In this document: one piece after another, positions 13,337 through 24,900 of the stretch
Numbering within the stretch: the first letter of the stretch is position 1
Layout: every line of letters starts with the position of its first letter
Source: a virus
Reading direction: 5' to 3' (one strand)
Virus record (IMG/VR): IMGVR_UViG_3300046170_000069
Coordinates: 1-55,066 of that record
Length of the DNA stretch: 55,066 nt
Notes under the pieces: generated by a model
Seen by the model: only the letters and a program-made list of their open reading frames with translations
Database searches by the model: none
Told to the model about the DNA's origin: nothing
Made by a program: the position numbers and the translations under genes

Positions 13337-16300
13337 CGCTGTTGATTTTCATAAATTTCTTGTACCATATCTAGAAGCATTATGGTGTGATTCTTATACG
13401 TGCCCTTATCGCCAAACTCTCTAAATGAGTTGTAGTTTGAAGCAACTTTGTTAAGAGCTTTGATTCTGTCTTGATCTAGTAGCCTGTTGTATTCTCCAGA
13501 GTTGACTAACTCCATTGCTTCTTCGTATCTCTCTGCATTAGAGACTCTTAGTAGCTGGTTTATCTGTTCTGTATTCAAGAATATATCCTGCTTCATAAAA
13601 TCTTTATCGTTTAAAAAGCTGTATGTTTTTCCTGTAGATCTCTGTAATCTTCTCAGCGCCCTTGTATCTTTAGAGCTCTTAGATTTTAGATCTGGTATAC
13701 TTAGCTTTCTTTTCTGCGCATACGTAGGTGTAGCCATCATAGAAGAAACATCTTCTAGCTCATTGTATAACCTGTAGATCTCCATAGATACTGGATCTGC
13801 ATCTCCTTGTCTAGCTTTTGTTACGTCGAATAGATTGTAAGCAAAGCGATTAGAACCTTTCGGATTCTGTAGTATAGGCTCTCCCTTCCAGTTCGTTCTT
13901 ACAGGAATATCACCAACGTTAAATGTTTTTTCGTTTAGTATGTAAGACAGCTTAGTTAACTGCTGCTCTGTATAATCCATATCGTCTGTAATCCTGAAGT
14001 CAGGCATATACATTCTGTTCATTCTGCTAATACTAGACAAAGTATTAGGCATAACAGTAGCGCTAATAGATTGGAACATACTACTTAACCATCTGTTACT
14101 TTCTTTCTGGAATTTCTCTTCGTCGTCAGCCCCAAGAACAGAGAGTAATCCGTTCACTCCTTGAAGGAATCCCTGATCCATTATGTTTGCAATAGTACTA
14201 AAAGAACTTACACCGAAAGCATCTCTCATGACAGAGTTCACAGAGAAAGGATCGGCATCATCTTCAGTAACACCAACCTTTGCTTTAGATCCCATAATAG
14301 CTCCGATAATACCTAGCTTATCGTATCTTCTGAATACATCGCCTTCTTGAATCGATGGATCTCCACCAGCCAAATACCTTTGCAGTCCAGTAGCGTTAAT
14401 AGAGTTTGGAGGGAATTCACTGTACATCAAGTTCTTTTCCTCTTCGTCAGTCCAGTCAATAGGACCAGAAATGAGTCCTTGTCTAATAAGCTCAGCAGTT
14501 GCAGTACCAATCATACCACCTATTGTCAACTTGGCTAAATGCTGAGAAGCTTCTCTTGCATTGTTTTTCTTAAGGGCTCCAAATATTCTTCCGATAGCAA
14601 CTGGAGGTGAGAAGAATGTTAATGTTTCTAAAGTAATATTGGCTGGTGTTCTTCTGAAAGGAGCCACATACCTCAAGAGAACTTTTGCAGCTGGACTTTT
14701 ATTTTCAACAACTCTTAATAACTCTTCAAAAGTCTTAGACAGACCAGTCTCTTCTTGGAAAGTAAACTTTCTACCTTCTTTTTCTGCTTGTAGTTTCTGC
14801 TCTTTTGTAGGGAACTTTAGGAAGTTTTTCAATGCATCACCCTCAAGACCCATATTTATACCAGCTTGATAAAGCTCAATACCTTCTTTAAATCTTCTAA
14901 ATGGAGTATCACCTAAACCGAGAAGCCTAAGCATAACTTCTGCAGGAGCTCCAATAGTACCCTGAGCAAACAGCTTAATTCTTTGGCTAAGCTTCATTTT
15001 ACCATCTGGCCCTAGAGGTAGGCCTTCACCTCTCATTGCCGCAACAGTAGATCTAAACGGCATAAACCCTCTATACACACGCCACTCTACATTGTCTTTT
15101 TCTTGCCCAGTTGCAATTGTTTGCAAAGCTTCAGTAAATCCTTGACCAAATCTTTTTAGTCCATGTAGATAAGCATTCATGCTGTATCTTCTCTTGTTGT
15201 CTAGTGGGGAATCTATACCGAATATATTCACAAACTTCTCAATAGGAAGAGCTAGAACATTAACAGGAATATCAACTAAAAGGTTAGCCATGTTAGCAAC
15301 AACGTTTGTTGCTTGAGACAAAGGAGTCAGTAGATTACCAACAATAAGAGTTGACGCTATATCGCTCCACCCTCTTTCCACTACTGTGTTCGTAAAGGTT
15401 GATAGCTCTCGCTCAGCTTTCTTTAGTTCTTTTACTTTATTGTCAAACTCTTGACCTGCTTTGAGATCTCCCTCAACAGCCTTTCTTTGAAGCTGTTCTG
15501 CTTCTTTGCTTAGTTGGAACCAATTGTTGGTTAACTCAAGGAGTTTGTTTTGTTGTTTGTCTGATAGAGTATTTCCTGCTTTCTCCACTAAGCTATTGAT
15601 CATAGAGGTAAAGCCAATAGGTGTTGATGATTTTAGTTCAGCAAAGTGTCTTAAAATTCTACCAGCTGATGTACCGATCTTACCAAGTTCCTCAATAACA
15701 CCTGCAATCTGATCTACATCTCCCTTAGCAATTAATCTATTTATCTTCTCTATACCAGCCAACACGCTTATGTCGTCATTCCTTCTAGAAAAGTTATCCA
15801 AAGCATTATCATTCATGTTAGCTACCAGCTCTTCATTAGACATCTCACTGAGCTTGTCTTTTGTTTCTTGAATGTTTTGCTTTTTAATGTAGTTTTCTGG
15901 GTTGTTTAATATTTCAGCTCTGACACTTTCGAATGAATCCTTTCCTAAATTCATGAAAGACTTACCTAATCTCCTAGCATAGTTAAATGCACTTGCAACA
16001 CCTCGTCTAAGTCTTCCAGCTGAACCGCTTGGTGCTTCTGCAGAATCGTCTGGCACTACATCAGCAGGGGCTTCAGTATCAACATCCTCCTCAGTCTTCG
16101 TAACATCTTCCTCTACCTTCACCTTTTCGTTTACAGGCTTTTTAAGGTAGTCTAGAAGAGCGTTCTCCGCTCCTCTTACATCAGTAGCAGGCTCTGCTTC
16201 AGTTTCTACATCCTCGTCTGTAGTAGGCTCTGGTTTAGCTTCTGCTTCAGTGTCTATCTCCTCGTCAACAGTAACCTCAGCTGTATCTTCAGGCTTAGCA

Positions 16301-18393
16301 TCAGCTTGTTTTCTTCTTGCAGCTTCCACCTCACCCATAAGTCTTCTAGCCTCATCAAGATACTTCTTTACTTTATCTCGTTGAGCTATAGCATCTTCCA
16401 GCGCTTTACCTTCTACGCCTTTCTGAGTTAGTTCATCGACAGCTTCTTGAGCAATAGCAAGCTCTTCTTCTACTGCTTTTATTCTGTACTTAACTCTAGA
16501 GTTTACAAGAGACTGTGTTTCGTCTTCTGTTAAGTCTAAGCCTTCGTCAGCATGTTTGTTTAGTACCGCTTCTCTTTGAGCTACTAAGTCCTCAAGCTGT
16601 CTTTCTAATGCTTCTTTTACTTCCGTCTTGTTTTCTATATCAAGATCATTAATCTTTTCTACCTCCCTCGACTTCTTTTCTATTCTACCGTCTAAAGACT
16701 GAACCTCATTCATATCTTCAGGGTGACGCACAGACAGCATCTCAAAGAATCTTACTCTTTCTTTCTTCTGTTCTTTCTTCTTTCTGTCAGCATCCTTATA
16801 TGGCTCTGATAGTGCATCTTCGCTTTCAGGATTTTGAGCTATAGTTTCAGCTAACTCAACATCTGTGTTGTCTTGGTTTGCTTTTTCGCTTCTAGATTCA
16901 ACAGCTGTTCTAGCTCTACCTGAATGGTCGTCTGGTCTTGTTGAATTAAAAGCAACTTCACCTGCATAACCAAGTAGGCCAGCATCTATTATTCTGTTTT
17001 TATATTCTTCAGCAGTGTAATTAGCGTTACCAACAACAGACTCGTAACCCATAATAGTAGCTTCAGCAGCACCTTCTTCCACAGCTCCGACTACTGGCTC
17101 TACACCAAACCTTTTCATGACGCCTGTACTCCAGCTTTTAGGTAACTGTCTTGCTATCGTTCCAGTACCTTTAAGTCCAATCGCAGCATACAAAGCATCA
17201 GATCCACCACTTACAAAAGCCCCACCTAATCTTTCTCCAGTATTATCATAAAGAGGTGTCTCTCCATTTTCTATAGCTTCAATATCTTCTAACTCTGTTT
17301 GACCGTAGTAGTTTACACCACCGACAATACCAGTTCCAGTTATTGCGAGTGTAGTTCCCCCTGAGTAAGCAGCTGCAACAGTTGCCCCAACCTGAGGTAA
17401 AAGCCCACCAATGCCTTCAGTAAAGCGTCTAAACCCATTGTAGTAATCACCATTTGCTAAAGAGGCAGAGATGCCTGAATCTTCTGCTTTGTACTGAGTC
17501 ATACCTTCTCTAATACCTTCTGAAGTTTCGGCAAGCGATTTGTACATTTCTCTTCTTGTATCACCGTAAGCTTCAGACAAGGATTTACCCTGCGCCATCT
17601 GTAAGAGCAAAGTCTCAGGGTTGGCAGAACCAATTAGCGATATAGGACCAGCTGAAAAGTCAACAACTCCAGATCCAATTGATCTTACAAAATCTTCAGC
17701 TAACCATTGTTCGTTGTATCTACCGTTACCTTCTAAGTCAAGATCTAAACCATAGTCTAAAAAGAACTTATCTTCTAGCTTTCTTATGTAGTCTTGATCG
17801 TTTCTTTGTTCTTCTGTTAGAGAACTTAAAATCTTATCCTTGTATCCATCAAGAACAACTCTTTCATCTTTAGCATAGTAATTAGCCTTAGCGCTTTGAA
17901 CTGCTCTTTCTCTCTCTTCTTTTACTTGGTCCGATGTAAGAATCTCTGCAACAGCACTTGTCTCTCCTTCAGGTACTTGCGGAACATTATCCCAGTAACG
18001 ATTCAATTCATCTATCTCTGCCTGAAGTTCTTCTGTAATAGGAGCAGTTCTTATAGCTTGAGACTCTGGTTGAAATCTTTTCTGTAGATCTAAGGCTGTC
18101 TTGTTTACATCAAACCCAAAATCCAATCCATCTTCTCCTGCCACCAAAGCAGAATCCGATTCCATAGTATCTTTTTTTTTTAACCCTATTAGATTCTGGT
18201 AATCTTCTCTAGATCCATTGTATCCAGACCTCGTAAATAAAACATACGAGTCTTCAAACGCTTGTTCGTTTGTAGATATTAGATTGTCGAAATCTGACTG
18301 TGTACCATTATAACCTGCTTGTGTAAACAAACCGTAAGCATCGTTGAATGCATCCTGCTGCTCCTGCTGCTTTTGATAAAGTAGTATACTCAT
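13333..18393 (-). CDS. Giant internal virion (cargo/ejection) protein
   Basis: A 1686-residue protein. It opens with a tandem repeat of about 27 residues (AFNDAYGLFTQAGYNG and AFEDSYVLFTRSGYNG), a repeat known from phage virion proteins. Gly/Ala-rich hydrophobic stretches follow near residues 330-400, then long coiled coils (about 550-760), an acidic Glu/Asp/Thr-rich segment, and more hydrophobic stretches near 1000-1060. This composition is typical of proteins ejected with DNA to build a conduit through the envelope, as T7 gp16 and crAss-like cargo proteins do. No lysozyme motif was found. Coupled to its neighbours by four- and one-base overlaps. Confidence 0.7.
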   Translation of the reverse strand: MSILLYQKQQEQQDAFNDAYGLFTQAGYNGTQSDFDNLISTNEQAFEDSYVLFTRSGYNGSREDYQNLIGLKKKDTMESDSALVAGEDGLDFGFDVNKTALDLQKRFQPESQAIRTAPITEELQAEIDELNRYWDNVPQVPEGETSAVAEILTSDQVKEERERAVQSAKANYYAKDERVVLDGYKDKILSSLTEEQRNDQDYIRKLEDKFFLDYGLDLDLEGNGRYNEQWLAEDFVRSIGSGVVDFSAGPISLIGSANPETLLLQMAQGKSLSEAYGDTRREMYKSLAETSEGIREGMTQYKAEDSGISASLANGDYYNGFRRFTEGIGGLLPQVGATVAAAYSGGTTLAITGTGIVGGVNYYGQTELEDIEAIENGETPLYDNTGERLGGAFVSGGSDALYAAIGLKGTGTIARQLPKSWSTGVMKRFGVEPVVGAVEEGAAEATIMGYESVVGNANYTAEEYKNRIIDAGLLGYAGEVAFNSTRPDDHSGRARTAVESRSEKANQDNTDVELAETIAQNPESEDALSEPYKDADRKKKEQKKERVRFFEMLSVRHPEDMNEVQSLDGRIEKKSREVEKINDLDIENKTEVKEALERQLEDLVAQREAVLNKHADEGLDLTEDETQSLVNSRVKYRIKAVEEELAIAQEAVDELTQKGVEGKALEDAIAQRDKVKKYLDEARRLMGEVEAARRKQADAKPEDTAEVTVDEEIDTEAEAKPEPTTDEDVETEAEPATDVRGAENALLDYLKKPVNEKVKVEEDVTKTEEDVDTEAPADVVPDDSAEAPSGSAGRLRRGVASAFNYARRLGKSFMNLGKDSFESVRAEILNNPENYIKKQNIQETKDKLSEMSNEELVANMNDNALDNFSRRNDDISVLAGIEKINRLIAKGDVDQIAGVIEELGKIGTSAGRILRHFAELKSSTPIGFTSMINSLVEKAGNTLSDKQQNKLLELTNNWFQLSKEAEQLQRKAVEGDLKAGQEFDNKVKELKKAERELSTFTNTVVERGWSDIASTLIVGNLLTPLSQATNVVANMANLLVDIPVNVLALPIEKFVNIFGIDSPLDNKRRYSMNAYLHGLKRFGQGFTEALQTIATGQEKDNVEWRVYRGFMPFRSTVAAMRGEGLPLGPDGKMKLSQRIKLFAQGTIGAPAEVMLRLLGLGDTPFRRFKEGIELYQAGINMGLEGDALKNFLKFPTKEQKLQAEKEGRKFTFQEETGLSKTFEELLRVVENKSPAAKVLLRYVAPFRRTPANITLETLTFFSPPVAIGRIFGALKKNNAREASQHLAKLTIGGMIGTATAELIRQGLISGPIDWTDEEEKNLMYSEFPPNSINATGLQRYLAGGDPSIQEGDVFRRYDKLGIIGAIMGSKAKVGVTEDDADPFSVNSVMRDAFGVSSFSTIANIMDQGFLQGVNGLLSVLGADDEEKFQKESNRWLSSMFQSISATVMPNTLSSISRMNRMYMPDFRITDDMDYTEQQLTKLSYILNEKTFNVGDIPVRTNWKGEPILQNPKGSNRFAYNLFDVTKARQGDADPVSMEIYRLYNELEDVSSMMATPTYAQKRKLSIPDLKSKSSKDTRALRRLQRSTGKTYSFLNDKDFMKQDIFLNTEQINQLLRVSNAERYEEAMELVNSGEYNRLLDQDRIKALNKVASNYNSFREFGDKGTYKNHTIMLLDMVQEIYENQQR

Positions 18394-19931
18394 TATTTAT
18401 TGTTATATACAGATGCGTCTATAGGTCCTTGTTGAGTTGACTGTTCAGTAGTTGACTCACTCCCAGCCACTACAGAATCAGTCGCTTTGTCTAAATCAAA
18501 TTCCTTTAGTCTATCGAGTGCTTCTTGTGAAGATAGGAAATCAACAGTATATCCTTCACCAAACGTAGACTGTAAAGCCTGATCTAAAGACACAGAGGCA
18601 TCTATGTATTCTTGAGTTCCATTTTCAAACTCTCGTTCGTAGTCCGTGTATTCCAGCTCTCCACTACCTGCGGCTCTTGACGCAACAGACCCCTTTACAA
18701 CAATGTCTCCATTAGGCTTTATAGTCACCACAGATGGAACTACTACCTCACCACCAACTTGAACAGCTTTAACATCTGATATAGGGTAGGTAGCTTGTAC
18801 TAAGTTAGTGTCTGCTACATCATAACCAGACCTTTCTAGGCCTTCCATGTATTCGTTCAGCAAGAAAGATTTACCTCCGCTAAACAATCTATCAACTGCG
18901 TCCACTTTAAGACCTCTTTCTTTTCTGTTTTTTTCTTCTTGAGCAGTCATTGTTTTAGAGAATCTACTTAAATCAATAAATCTATTTCTGCCCCAGTCTT
19001 CCATTCTAACAAACTTCTTGTCAGCTGGGTTTGTTGAATCGTAGTCGCCATTCATAAACCTCACTCTATCTTCTTCTGTTGTAAGAAGGTTCTGATTTAA
19101 AGCGTCACCATCATTAATAACCTTTAGTCTAAACTCAATCGCATCTGATTGATTGTCTGTTTCTACTAGGTTCATAGAGTTGTTGTAGATATCAGCAGCC
19201 TCGTCTTTATTCCAGTATCCATTATGGCTCCATCCAATATACTGTTTAGTATCCGTACTTTGAGCCTCTTCTCTTAGCCCACCTACATCTCTTGTTGTAA
19301 CCTTAGGGTCAAACATAGTAAAGTCTGTAGCTAATGGAGAAGCCTGCCAAGGTGTTCTGTTTCCGTCCTTGTCTCTAACGTAGGCGTTACCTTTTGTGTC
19401 GTACTCAACGTTGCTAAAGACATTATCTCTAGCGTTCTGTGCTTGAATCTGTTCTTGCACTGTGCTTCTCTCGAACTTCTGTCCAGACGGTAAAGACTTA
19501 TTGTATGAAGTAAGATCTGAAGCTTTATTTATTGCGTCGTACTGCTGGATAATAGGCTGACCTACTTCTGCAGTATTCTTAAATTGTCTGTAGTAATCTC
19601 TAAACTCTGAGATAATCTCAGCAGCTTTTACAGGATCGTTAGCCTCTTTAATAGATTGACGAGCCCAATCAGCTTTCTTGCTTAACATCTCAGCCCATTG
19701 ACCTCCGCCAGCTACAGTAACATCAAAGCCTGCAACTGTGTTGAGGTCATTCCTCATGTACTGTTGAGCTAACTCAAACTGTCGTTGCGCTTCTTTTTTC
19801 TTACTATCTATTAATCTTGCTGACTGAAGTATAGTATTAGGTACATCTGATGCAGACGCTATAGTTTGTGCTGCTGGCTTACCACCCTGTACTGGAGATA
19901 CTCCTTCTGTAAATACGAATCCGTTAGACAT
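18393..19931 (-). CDS. Internal virion protein candidate
   Basis: A 512-residue soluble, largely helical and polar protein rich in Gln, Asn and Asp, with no clear enzyme motif. It ends in a Ser/Thr/Gln-rich tail (STTEQSTQQGP). It lies between two other cargo-type proteins with one-base overlaps on both sides, so it is probably translated and packaged with them. The family is not recognised by sequence. Confidence 0.6.
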   Translation of the reverse strand: MSNGFVFTEGVSPVQGGKPAAQTIASASDVPNTILQSARLIDSKKKEAQRQFELAQQYMRNDLNTVAGFDVTVAGGGQWAEMLSKKADWARQSIKEANDPVKAAEIISEFRDYYRQFKNTAEVGQPIIQQYDAINKASDLTSYNKSLPSGQKFERSTVQEQIQAQNARDNVFSNVEYDTKGNAYVRDKDGNRTPWQASPLATDFTMFDPKVTTRDVGGLREEAQSTDTKQYIGWSHNGYWNKDEAADIYNNSMNLVETDNQSDAIEFRLKVINDGDALNQNLLTTEEDRVRFMNGDYDSTNPADKKFVRMEDWGRNRFIDLSRFSKTMTAQEEKNRKERGLKVDAVDRLFSGGKSFLLNEYMEGLERSGYDVADTNLVQATYPISDVKAVQVGGEVVVPSVVTIKPNGDIVVKGSVASRAAGSGELEYTDYEREFENGTQEYIDASVSLDQALQSTFGEGYTVDFLSSQEALDRLKEFDLDKATDSVVAGSESTTEQSTQQGPIDASVYNNK

Positions 19932-21025
19932 TATGCTTGGAATTGTGGTTGAGCTAGAAGGTCCTTCATGAACTCAAGTAAACCTTTAGCATCACCTTTT
20001 TCTATTAAATCCTCCATTGTGTTAGATTGCTTTGGGTTAAAGATAAGCTCTCCACCTGTAACTTCACCTTCTTTTACGCCAGTATCTTCATCGACAATAG
20101 CCTTTGGGTTTGTATCGTGATCAAACTCACCGTTAGTTTTCATACCATCTTCACCAATCTGAAGTTTACCGCCTGCAGCAAACTCTTCATCTTCTTCTTC
20201 AATTTCTGTAAGCTCTGGCAATTCTATATTGTCAATATCAACAGGTGTTCCTTGACCGCTTGATGTTCCTGATAGTATTTCTTCCATTGTTGTAAACGAT
20301 CCAGCTACAGGGTCAACGTCTGTATTGTTGACGTCTGCTGGGTTCCTGTTTGCTAGATCACTAAAGTCTCTAAGTGCAGCGAGTAATGATGAAGTTGTCT
20401 TTATACCCTCTTGAGTTGCTGTTGGCCTTGCTGCTGCTTCCTGTAGCATAGCATTAAGAAGCATCTGTCTTCCAGCTTCTGCACCAGCTGCACCTCTCTG
20501 CATTTCTGATACATCAAGACCTCTCTTAAACTCTAACCCTTCTTGTTCAAGGTCAGCAACAGCTTCGTCAGCAGCAACCTTTTCTTTAAGTCCTTTTAAC
20601 TCTGCACCCTGTAGGTTCTGCTCTATGGCTCTCGCTTGTCTTGGTAGCAAATAAGCCATTCTAGGATCTTGCGTTAAAGCATCTATTGTTCCAGCGCTAG
20701 CCTCATCGCCTCTCCTTCTTGTTGATTCTATAAATTCTTCTGCTGCAACTTTTGTATCTGCAGATAAATCTCTTTGAGCCTGACTAACAAAGTCTCCTCT
20801 ACGGAGCTTGTCTAGCATAGACTCATATAGTTTCTTTCCTGATTCTGATTGTTTTCTTCCTTCTTCCTGAAGCTCAGCCTGACCAGCCTCTAGCCCTTTC
20901 TTAACTGCTTGTCTTTGAAGGAGTCCACCAACGACTGATTGGCCAAGATCAGATTTTAAAAAATCTGCTGTGTCCGTATATGCTTCACTTTCTTGAATCC
21001 TTGTGATTAAATCTTCTAATGCCAT
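19931..21025 (-). CDS. Internal virion (cargo-type) protein
   Basis: A 364-residue helical protein. Near residue 283 it carries EFAAGGKLQIG, an example of the short F/Y-x-x-GG-x-L motif that recurs in this phage. It then has GEFDHDTNP and TGGELIFNPKQ, sequences I associate with cargo proteins of crAss-like and related phages. Its middle is Ala/Glu-rich and could form coiled coils. A -7 promoter box TATTTTTG ends four bases from its ATG. Confidence 0.65.
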   Translation of the reverse strand: MALEDLITRIQESEAYTDTADFLKSDLGQSVVGGLLQRQAVKKGLEAGQAELQEEGRKQSESGKKLYESMLDKLRRGDFVSQAQRDLSADTKVAAEEFIESTRRRGDEASAGTIDALTQDPRMAYLLPRQARAIEQNLQGAELKGLKEKVAADEAVADLEQEGLEFKRGLDVSEMQRGAAGAEAGRQMLLNAMLQEAAARPTATQEGIKTTSSLLAALRDFSDLANRNPADVNNTDVDPVAGSFTTMEEILSGTSSGQGTPVDIDNIELPELTEIEEEDEEFAAGGKLQIGEDGMKTNGEFDHDTNPKAIVDEDTGVKEGEVTGGELIFNPKQSNTMEDLIEKGDAKGLLEFMKDLLAQPQFQA

Positions 21026-21029
21026 GATA

Positions 21030-21037
21030 CAAAAATA
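21030..21037 (-). promoter_or_regulatory. TAnnTTTG box, four bases from the start codon
   Basis: On the minus strand this reads TATTTTTG, a full match to TAnnTTTG. It ends exactly four bases before the ATG of the cargo gene, predicting a leaderless transcript. No good -33 box is seen. Confidence 0.5.
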
Positions 21038-21045
21038 CTAAATTA

Positions 21046-21903
21046 TTATTTACTATGATCTAAGTTTGTTGGTGAATACTCAACGTTTAGTGCGTATACC
21101 TCGAAGTCTTCCCTACCGAAGTCTACAATTACATCTGCAACCTGCCCCTTAGGAGCCTCTCCGTTCTGTTCTTTGTAACACAAGTATACTGGAGAGCCTA
21201 ACGTAAGAGTAACACCACCACCACTCGCTGATGGTAGCAATATACCACCCTTGTAAAACATAGGTATGCTTGGTGGGAATGTACCTAAGCCATGAAGAAT
21301 TGGATCTTCTTTGAATAACGCTGGATTATCTGTAACCTTAGGAGACTGAAAACTTCCTGCAGTATGCTCTTGCGCCTGAAGCTTAAGAAACACAGCGCTA
21401 GAAGGAATACCAAGCTCTTCAATCTCTTCCGCTGTAAATGCCAGACCAGCAGTCTTTTTGTCTTCAACTACCCCTACAAACTCTATGTTGGACATAGTGA
21501 TTCTGTTCTCTTGGCCGATGTGTCCGTATATAATACCACCACGCTCCGTAAGCTTACCGATAGTGGTTTCTTTAGGTACAACATTCTGACTTCCCTTGTT
21601 AGGTATAAAGAGATTAGATCCAGCTAAATTCGCTGGGTTAGCAGACTCAATTGAGAAAGCTTTGTATTGTTTGTTTACACTAGCAGCCTGACTAAAAGTA
21701 GCAGCAATAACAGAGTTGTAAAAAACTCCATAGAACTTGTTGTTGTCCTCCGATGATCCGTCATGCTTCCACACCACTTCTTTGGTTTCTGCTTCTGTTG
21801 GTGAGGTAACCATATGGTCTTTGATCCAGCCAATGCACGATGACACGAAGCTGTATCTTGTAGTCCAGTAGTTGCCTTTGTTGCTAAATGCTATTGTCTT
21901 CAT
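21046..21903 (-). CDS. Virion protein related to the tail hub region
   Basis: A 285-residue beta-rich protein. Its opening NKGNYWTTRYSFVSSCIGWI and WKHDGSSEDNNKFYG resemble the C-terminal part of crAss-like and P22 gp10-like tail hub (stabilisation) proteins, where such a segment is fused to the hub. Here it is a separate gene immediately downstream of the hub gene, overlapping by four bases. The hub function may be split between two polypeptides. Confidence 0.6.
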   Translation of the reverse strand: MKTIAFSNKGNYWTTRYSFVSSCIGWIKDHMVTSPTEAETKEVVWKHDGSSEDNNKFYGVFYNSVIAATFSQAASVNKQYKAFSIESANPANLAGSNLFIPNKGSQNVVPKETTIGKLTERGGIIYGHIGQENRITMSNIEFVGVVEDKKTAGLAFTAEEIEELGIPSSAVFLKLQAQEHTAGSFQSPKVTDNPALFKEDPILHGLGTFPPSIPMFYKGGILLPSASGGGVTLTLGSPVYLCYKEQNGEAPKGQVADVIVDFGREDFEVYALNVEYSPTNLDHSK

Positions 21904-24900
21904 TCTTCTGAATTAGTTCCAAATTGTGATAAAAATTCTAGTACATCTGAGATCCCAACCGAATCGTCACCGTCTATGTCTGCAACTGAATTGTTGCCTA
22001 CGTCACCAAACTCTTGGAGCAAGGTAAGTAAGTCTTGAGTTCCTACAGCGCCATCATTATTAATGTCCCCTGCAAGAGGCTGGCTGTTATCGGTAGGTAA
22101 TCCTTGAGGGCCAGCTGTCTCTGGGAATATCTCTGCGTTTATAGCCACTGTGTCAAAGAAGTAAGAGTTAGGTATCTCAAAACCTTCTGCATTAAATACT
22201 CTTGCTCTGGCTTCTGTGCTGTAAGCACGATCTTGAGGGCCACCACTTGTTGGAGGTAAAGCCTCTCTTTCGTTTCCAAGCATAAATAGGAAAGGTACAC
22301 CTCCTTGGAACTCAGCTGTAGGAGCATTAACTGGAGCGTCATTAGCGATACCAACAACATCAAAGAATACTGTCGAGTTAGGCTCTACTGGAACCATTTC
22401 ATCTATTGCAGGTGTTATGCTTTCAAACCAAGGATTTCTCTTCCATCCGTTACCAAACTGAGTCGGCCATTCAGCGAGAGGATCTAAGTCGTGATCATTA
22501 AATGGTTCGACTTTAACATACACAAGCTCATCGCTTACGTTAGAGAAAGGTATAGATACAGATGATGTAGATGTAGCTTCAGATCTTACCAGTCCAGTAA
22601 TTTCAACAGGTGCTCCAAATAAAGGCTCACCAATAGCACCCCAGTATTGCAGAGGAATGCCGCTGTCGTCTACTGGAATCTCTGATTCACCTTCGTTAAA
22701 GTCAATAACTTCACCTACATTGTACACGCTTAATAGGTATTCATCTTTGTCTGGATCGTAACCACCTACAACCTTAACCTTCTTGCCAGTATTCTCTACT
22801 TGTCTAAACAACTTTCTAAAGAAAGACTTCATGCCTGCTTCAGATATAACCTGAACACCGTTAGACGGATTAAACCTGTATACCTCTCTCGAACTCTTGT
22901 TGGCGAAGTAAACGTTGTTATCGATAGCGCAGACAGATTCAGGATTGTTGTCACATCCAGCATCTCCTGCATAGTACTTAATTGTACCTAAGACGTTTGA
23001 CGCAGCTACAAGTGACTGATCGTCTGATGCAGTAGTAATAATGTTTCTGCTTACTGGTACAGATGAAACCTTGTTCGACTGTATTACGAATGCAGAGTCC
23101 TGTTGATCCACAATGTAGTTAATACTACCATGCTCAACTGCCAAGTCTTTGAAGTGACCCTTAACAGGGTTGAACGAAGTAAGAACAAACACTGATGAAG
23201 CAGAGTTGTTTTTATCCGAGAAAGTTATTGAGGCTGTTCTTCTTACCTCTTGTGAGTCTGGAACAATTACCTTTACTTTACCCTTACCTGTTACATCAGC
23301 TCTTCTGACATTGTCGTTAAACGCTTGAGTTTCAAGCGAGTACGATTTAAAGTTAGACTCTGATTCATCACTTCCGATAAGACTGGTGAACACGCCATCA
23401 AACTTAGGCATGTTAACAGGAACCTTTCTCCACCATACGTCTCCGTCAGTCAGTGTGATTAACTCATTGTGCTGATCTATAGGGAATACGTTAGATGTTT
23501 CGTAGAAGAATAGTTCGTCTTCCTCAGCTACGTTCTTTGGAGAGAATATCTCTACAACTGTTCTCTTATTCCAGTTGTGACTCTGGGCGTTAACGTCGCC
23601 AGTACCAAGTAGTACATCCTCAAAGTTAAAACCATCTGCGTTCTTGTTGTTCTTGAGAACTATAAATGACCCCTGCTTAGCTTTGTGCGGAATAGAGTCA
23701 GTATCCTGCTCGTTATTCTCATCATACAATGGGTTGTCAGAAGTACCTCCAAGCTCTCTGTAATCTATAATCTCAAAGTCGTAACCTTCATTTAAGAACA
23801 CCCTACCTGACTGAGTATCTTCTCCAGTGTAGTAAGATATAACTCTTAGTATATCACCCTCTTTAAATGTGTACATGTCTCTTTCACCTTCTGGTGATCT
23901 GTTACCACCAGCGTCAGTGTAAGATATATTCTGATTACCCTGTAGGTGGTTAAGAGATACGTATATGTTACCGTTATCTTCGGCAGCATCTTCTGTTGCG
24001 ATGAACGCACCAGCAGTTGTGTACTGAACAAAGTCAGATATAGATGTGTTGCCTGAGTAAACGATCTGGAAAGACTCAGCAAAGTCTGGTGCTTGGTGAT
24101 TCATCTGAACCTCCATATTAATCTTTCCGTACTGGTTGTTAGATCTAGCGTAATACGGTGGAGCTAAGGCTGTTCCTAATGGGAATACATTACTTGCTCT
24201 ACCTCTTTGATCGTAGTACACTACACCGAAGGCGTGACTCGCACCGCTCTTGAACGATCTAAAACCTTCATCGTTCAGAAGTTCCATAAAGAAGGTAACA
24301 TTGTTAGCACCTGATGAAGAATGGTTAAGAGCTAATGAAGCATAACCAAAAATATCTGCCGTCTGATATGGCCCTAGCTGGAATGCGTTATCTCTAAGAA
24401 GAGGCATAGTCTCACTTGCATCGTTGTTGATGATGGTACCGCTTATGTTAGCTCCTAGTAAGTTACCATTCATCTTAGCTGAACCAAAGTTCGTTGCCCC
24501 AAAGAGTTGTGTGTTTTCGTTTACGAGGACTGGTAGAGTGTCGTAATCGCCTGATCCATCTTCCTTTCTTGGCCCACCAGCAGGACCGCCCTTACCATCC
24601 ATTAAAGAGAATCTAGACTTACCGTCAGCATTCTCTCCGCTGAAGAACAACCCTTGATGCTCTAACTGGCCTTGGAAAAACTGAAACACTTCTCCTGATT
24701 GGAAAGGCTCAGTCTTATCGAAACTGCTCAACACTGTTACTATTGGCTCAAACGGGCCTATAGGAATAACGTTTAGAGACGTCTGTAATGGAAGCTTCAT
24801 AACCTTCCAAGGACTGTTTGTAACCGCAGCTCTTAAGCATGTTGTTGCTGTAACGTTGTCTACACTCTTTATATATATACCTATTCTCCTCTTGTAAGCC

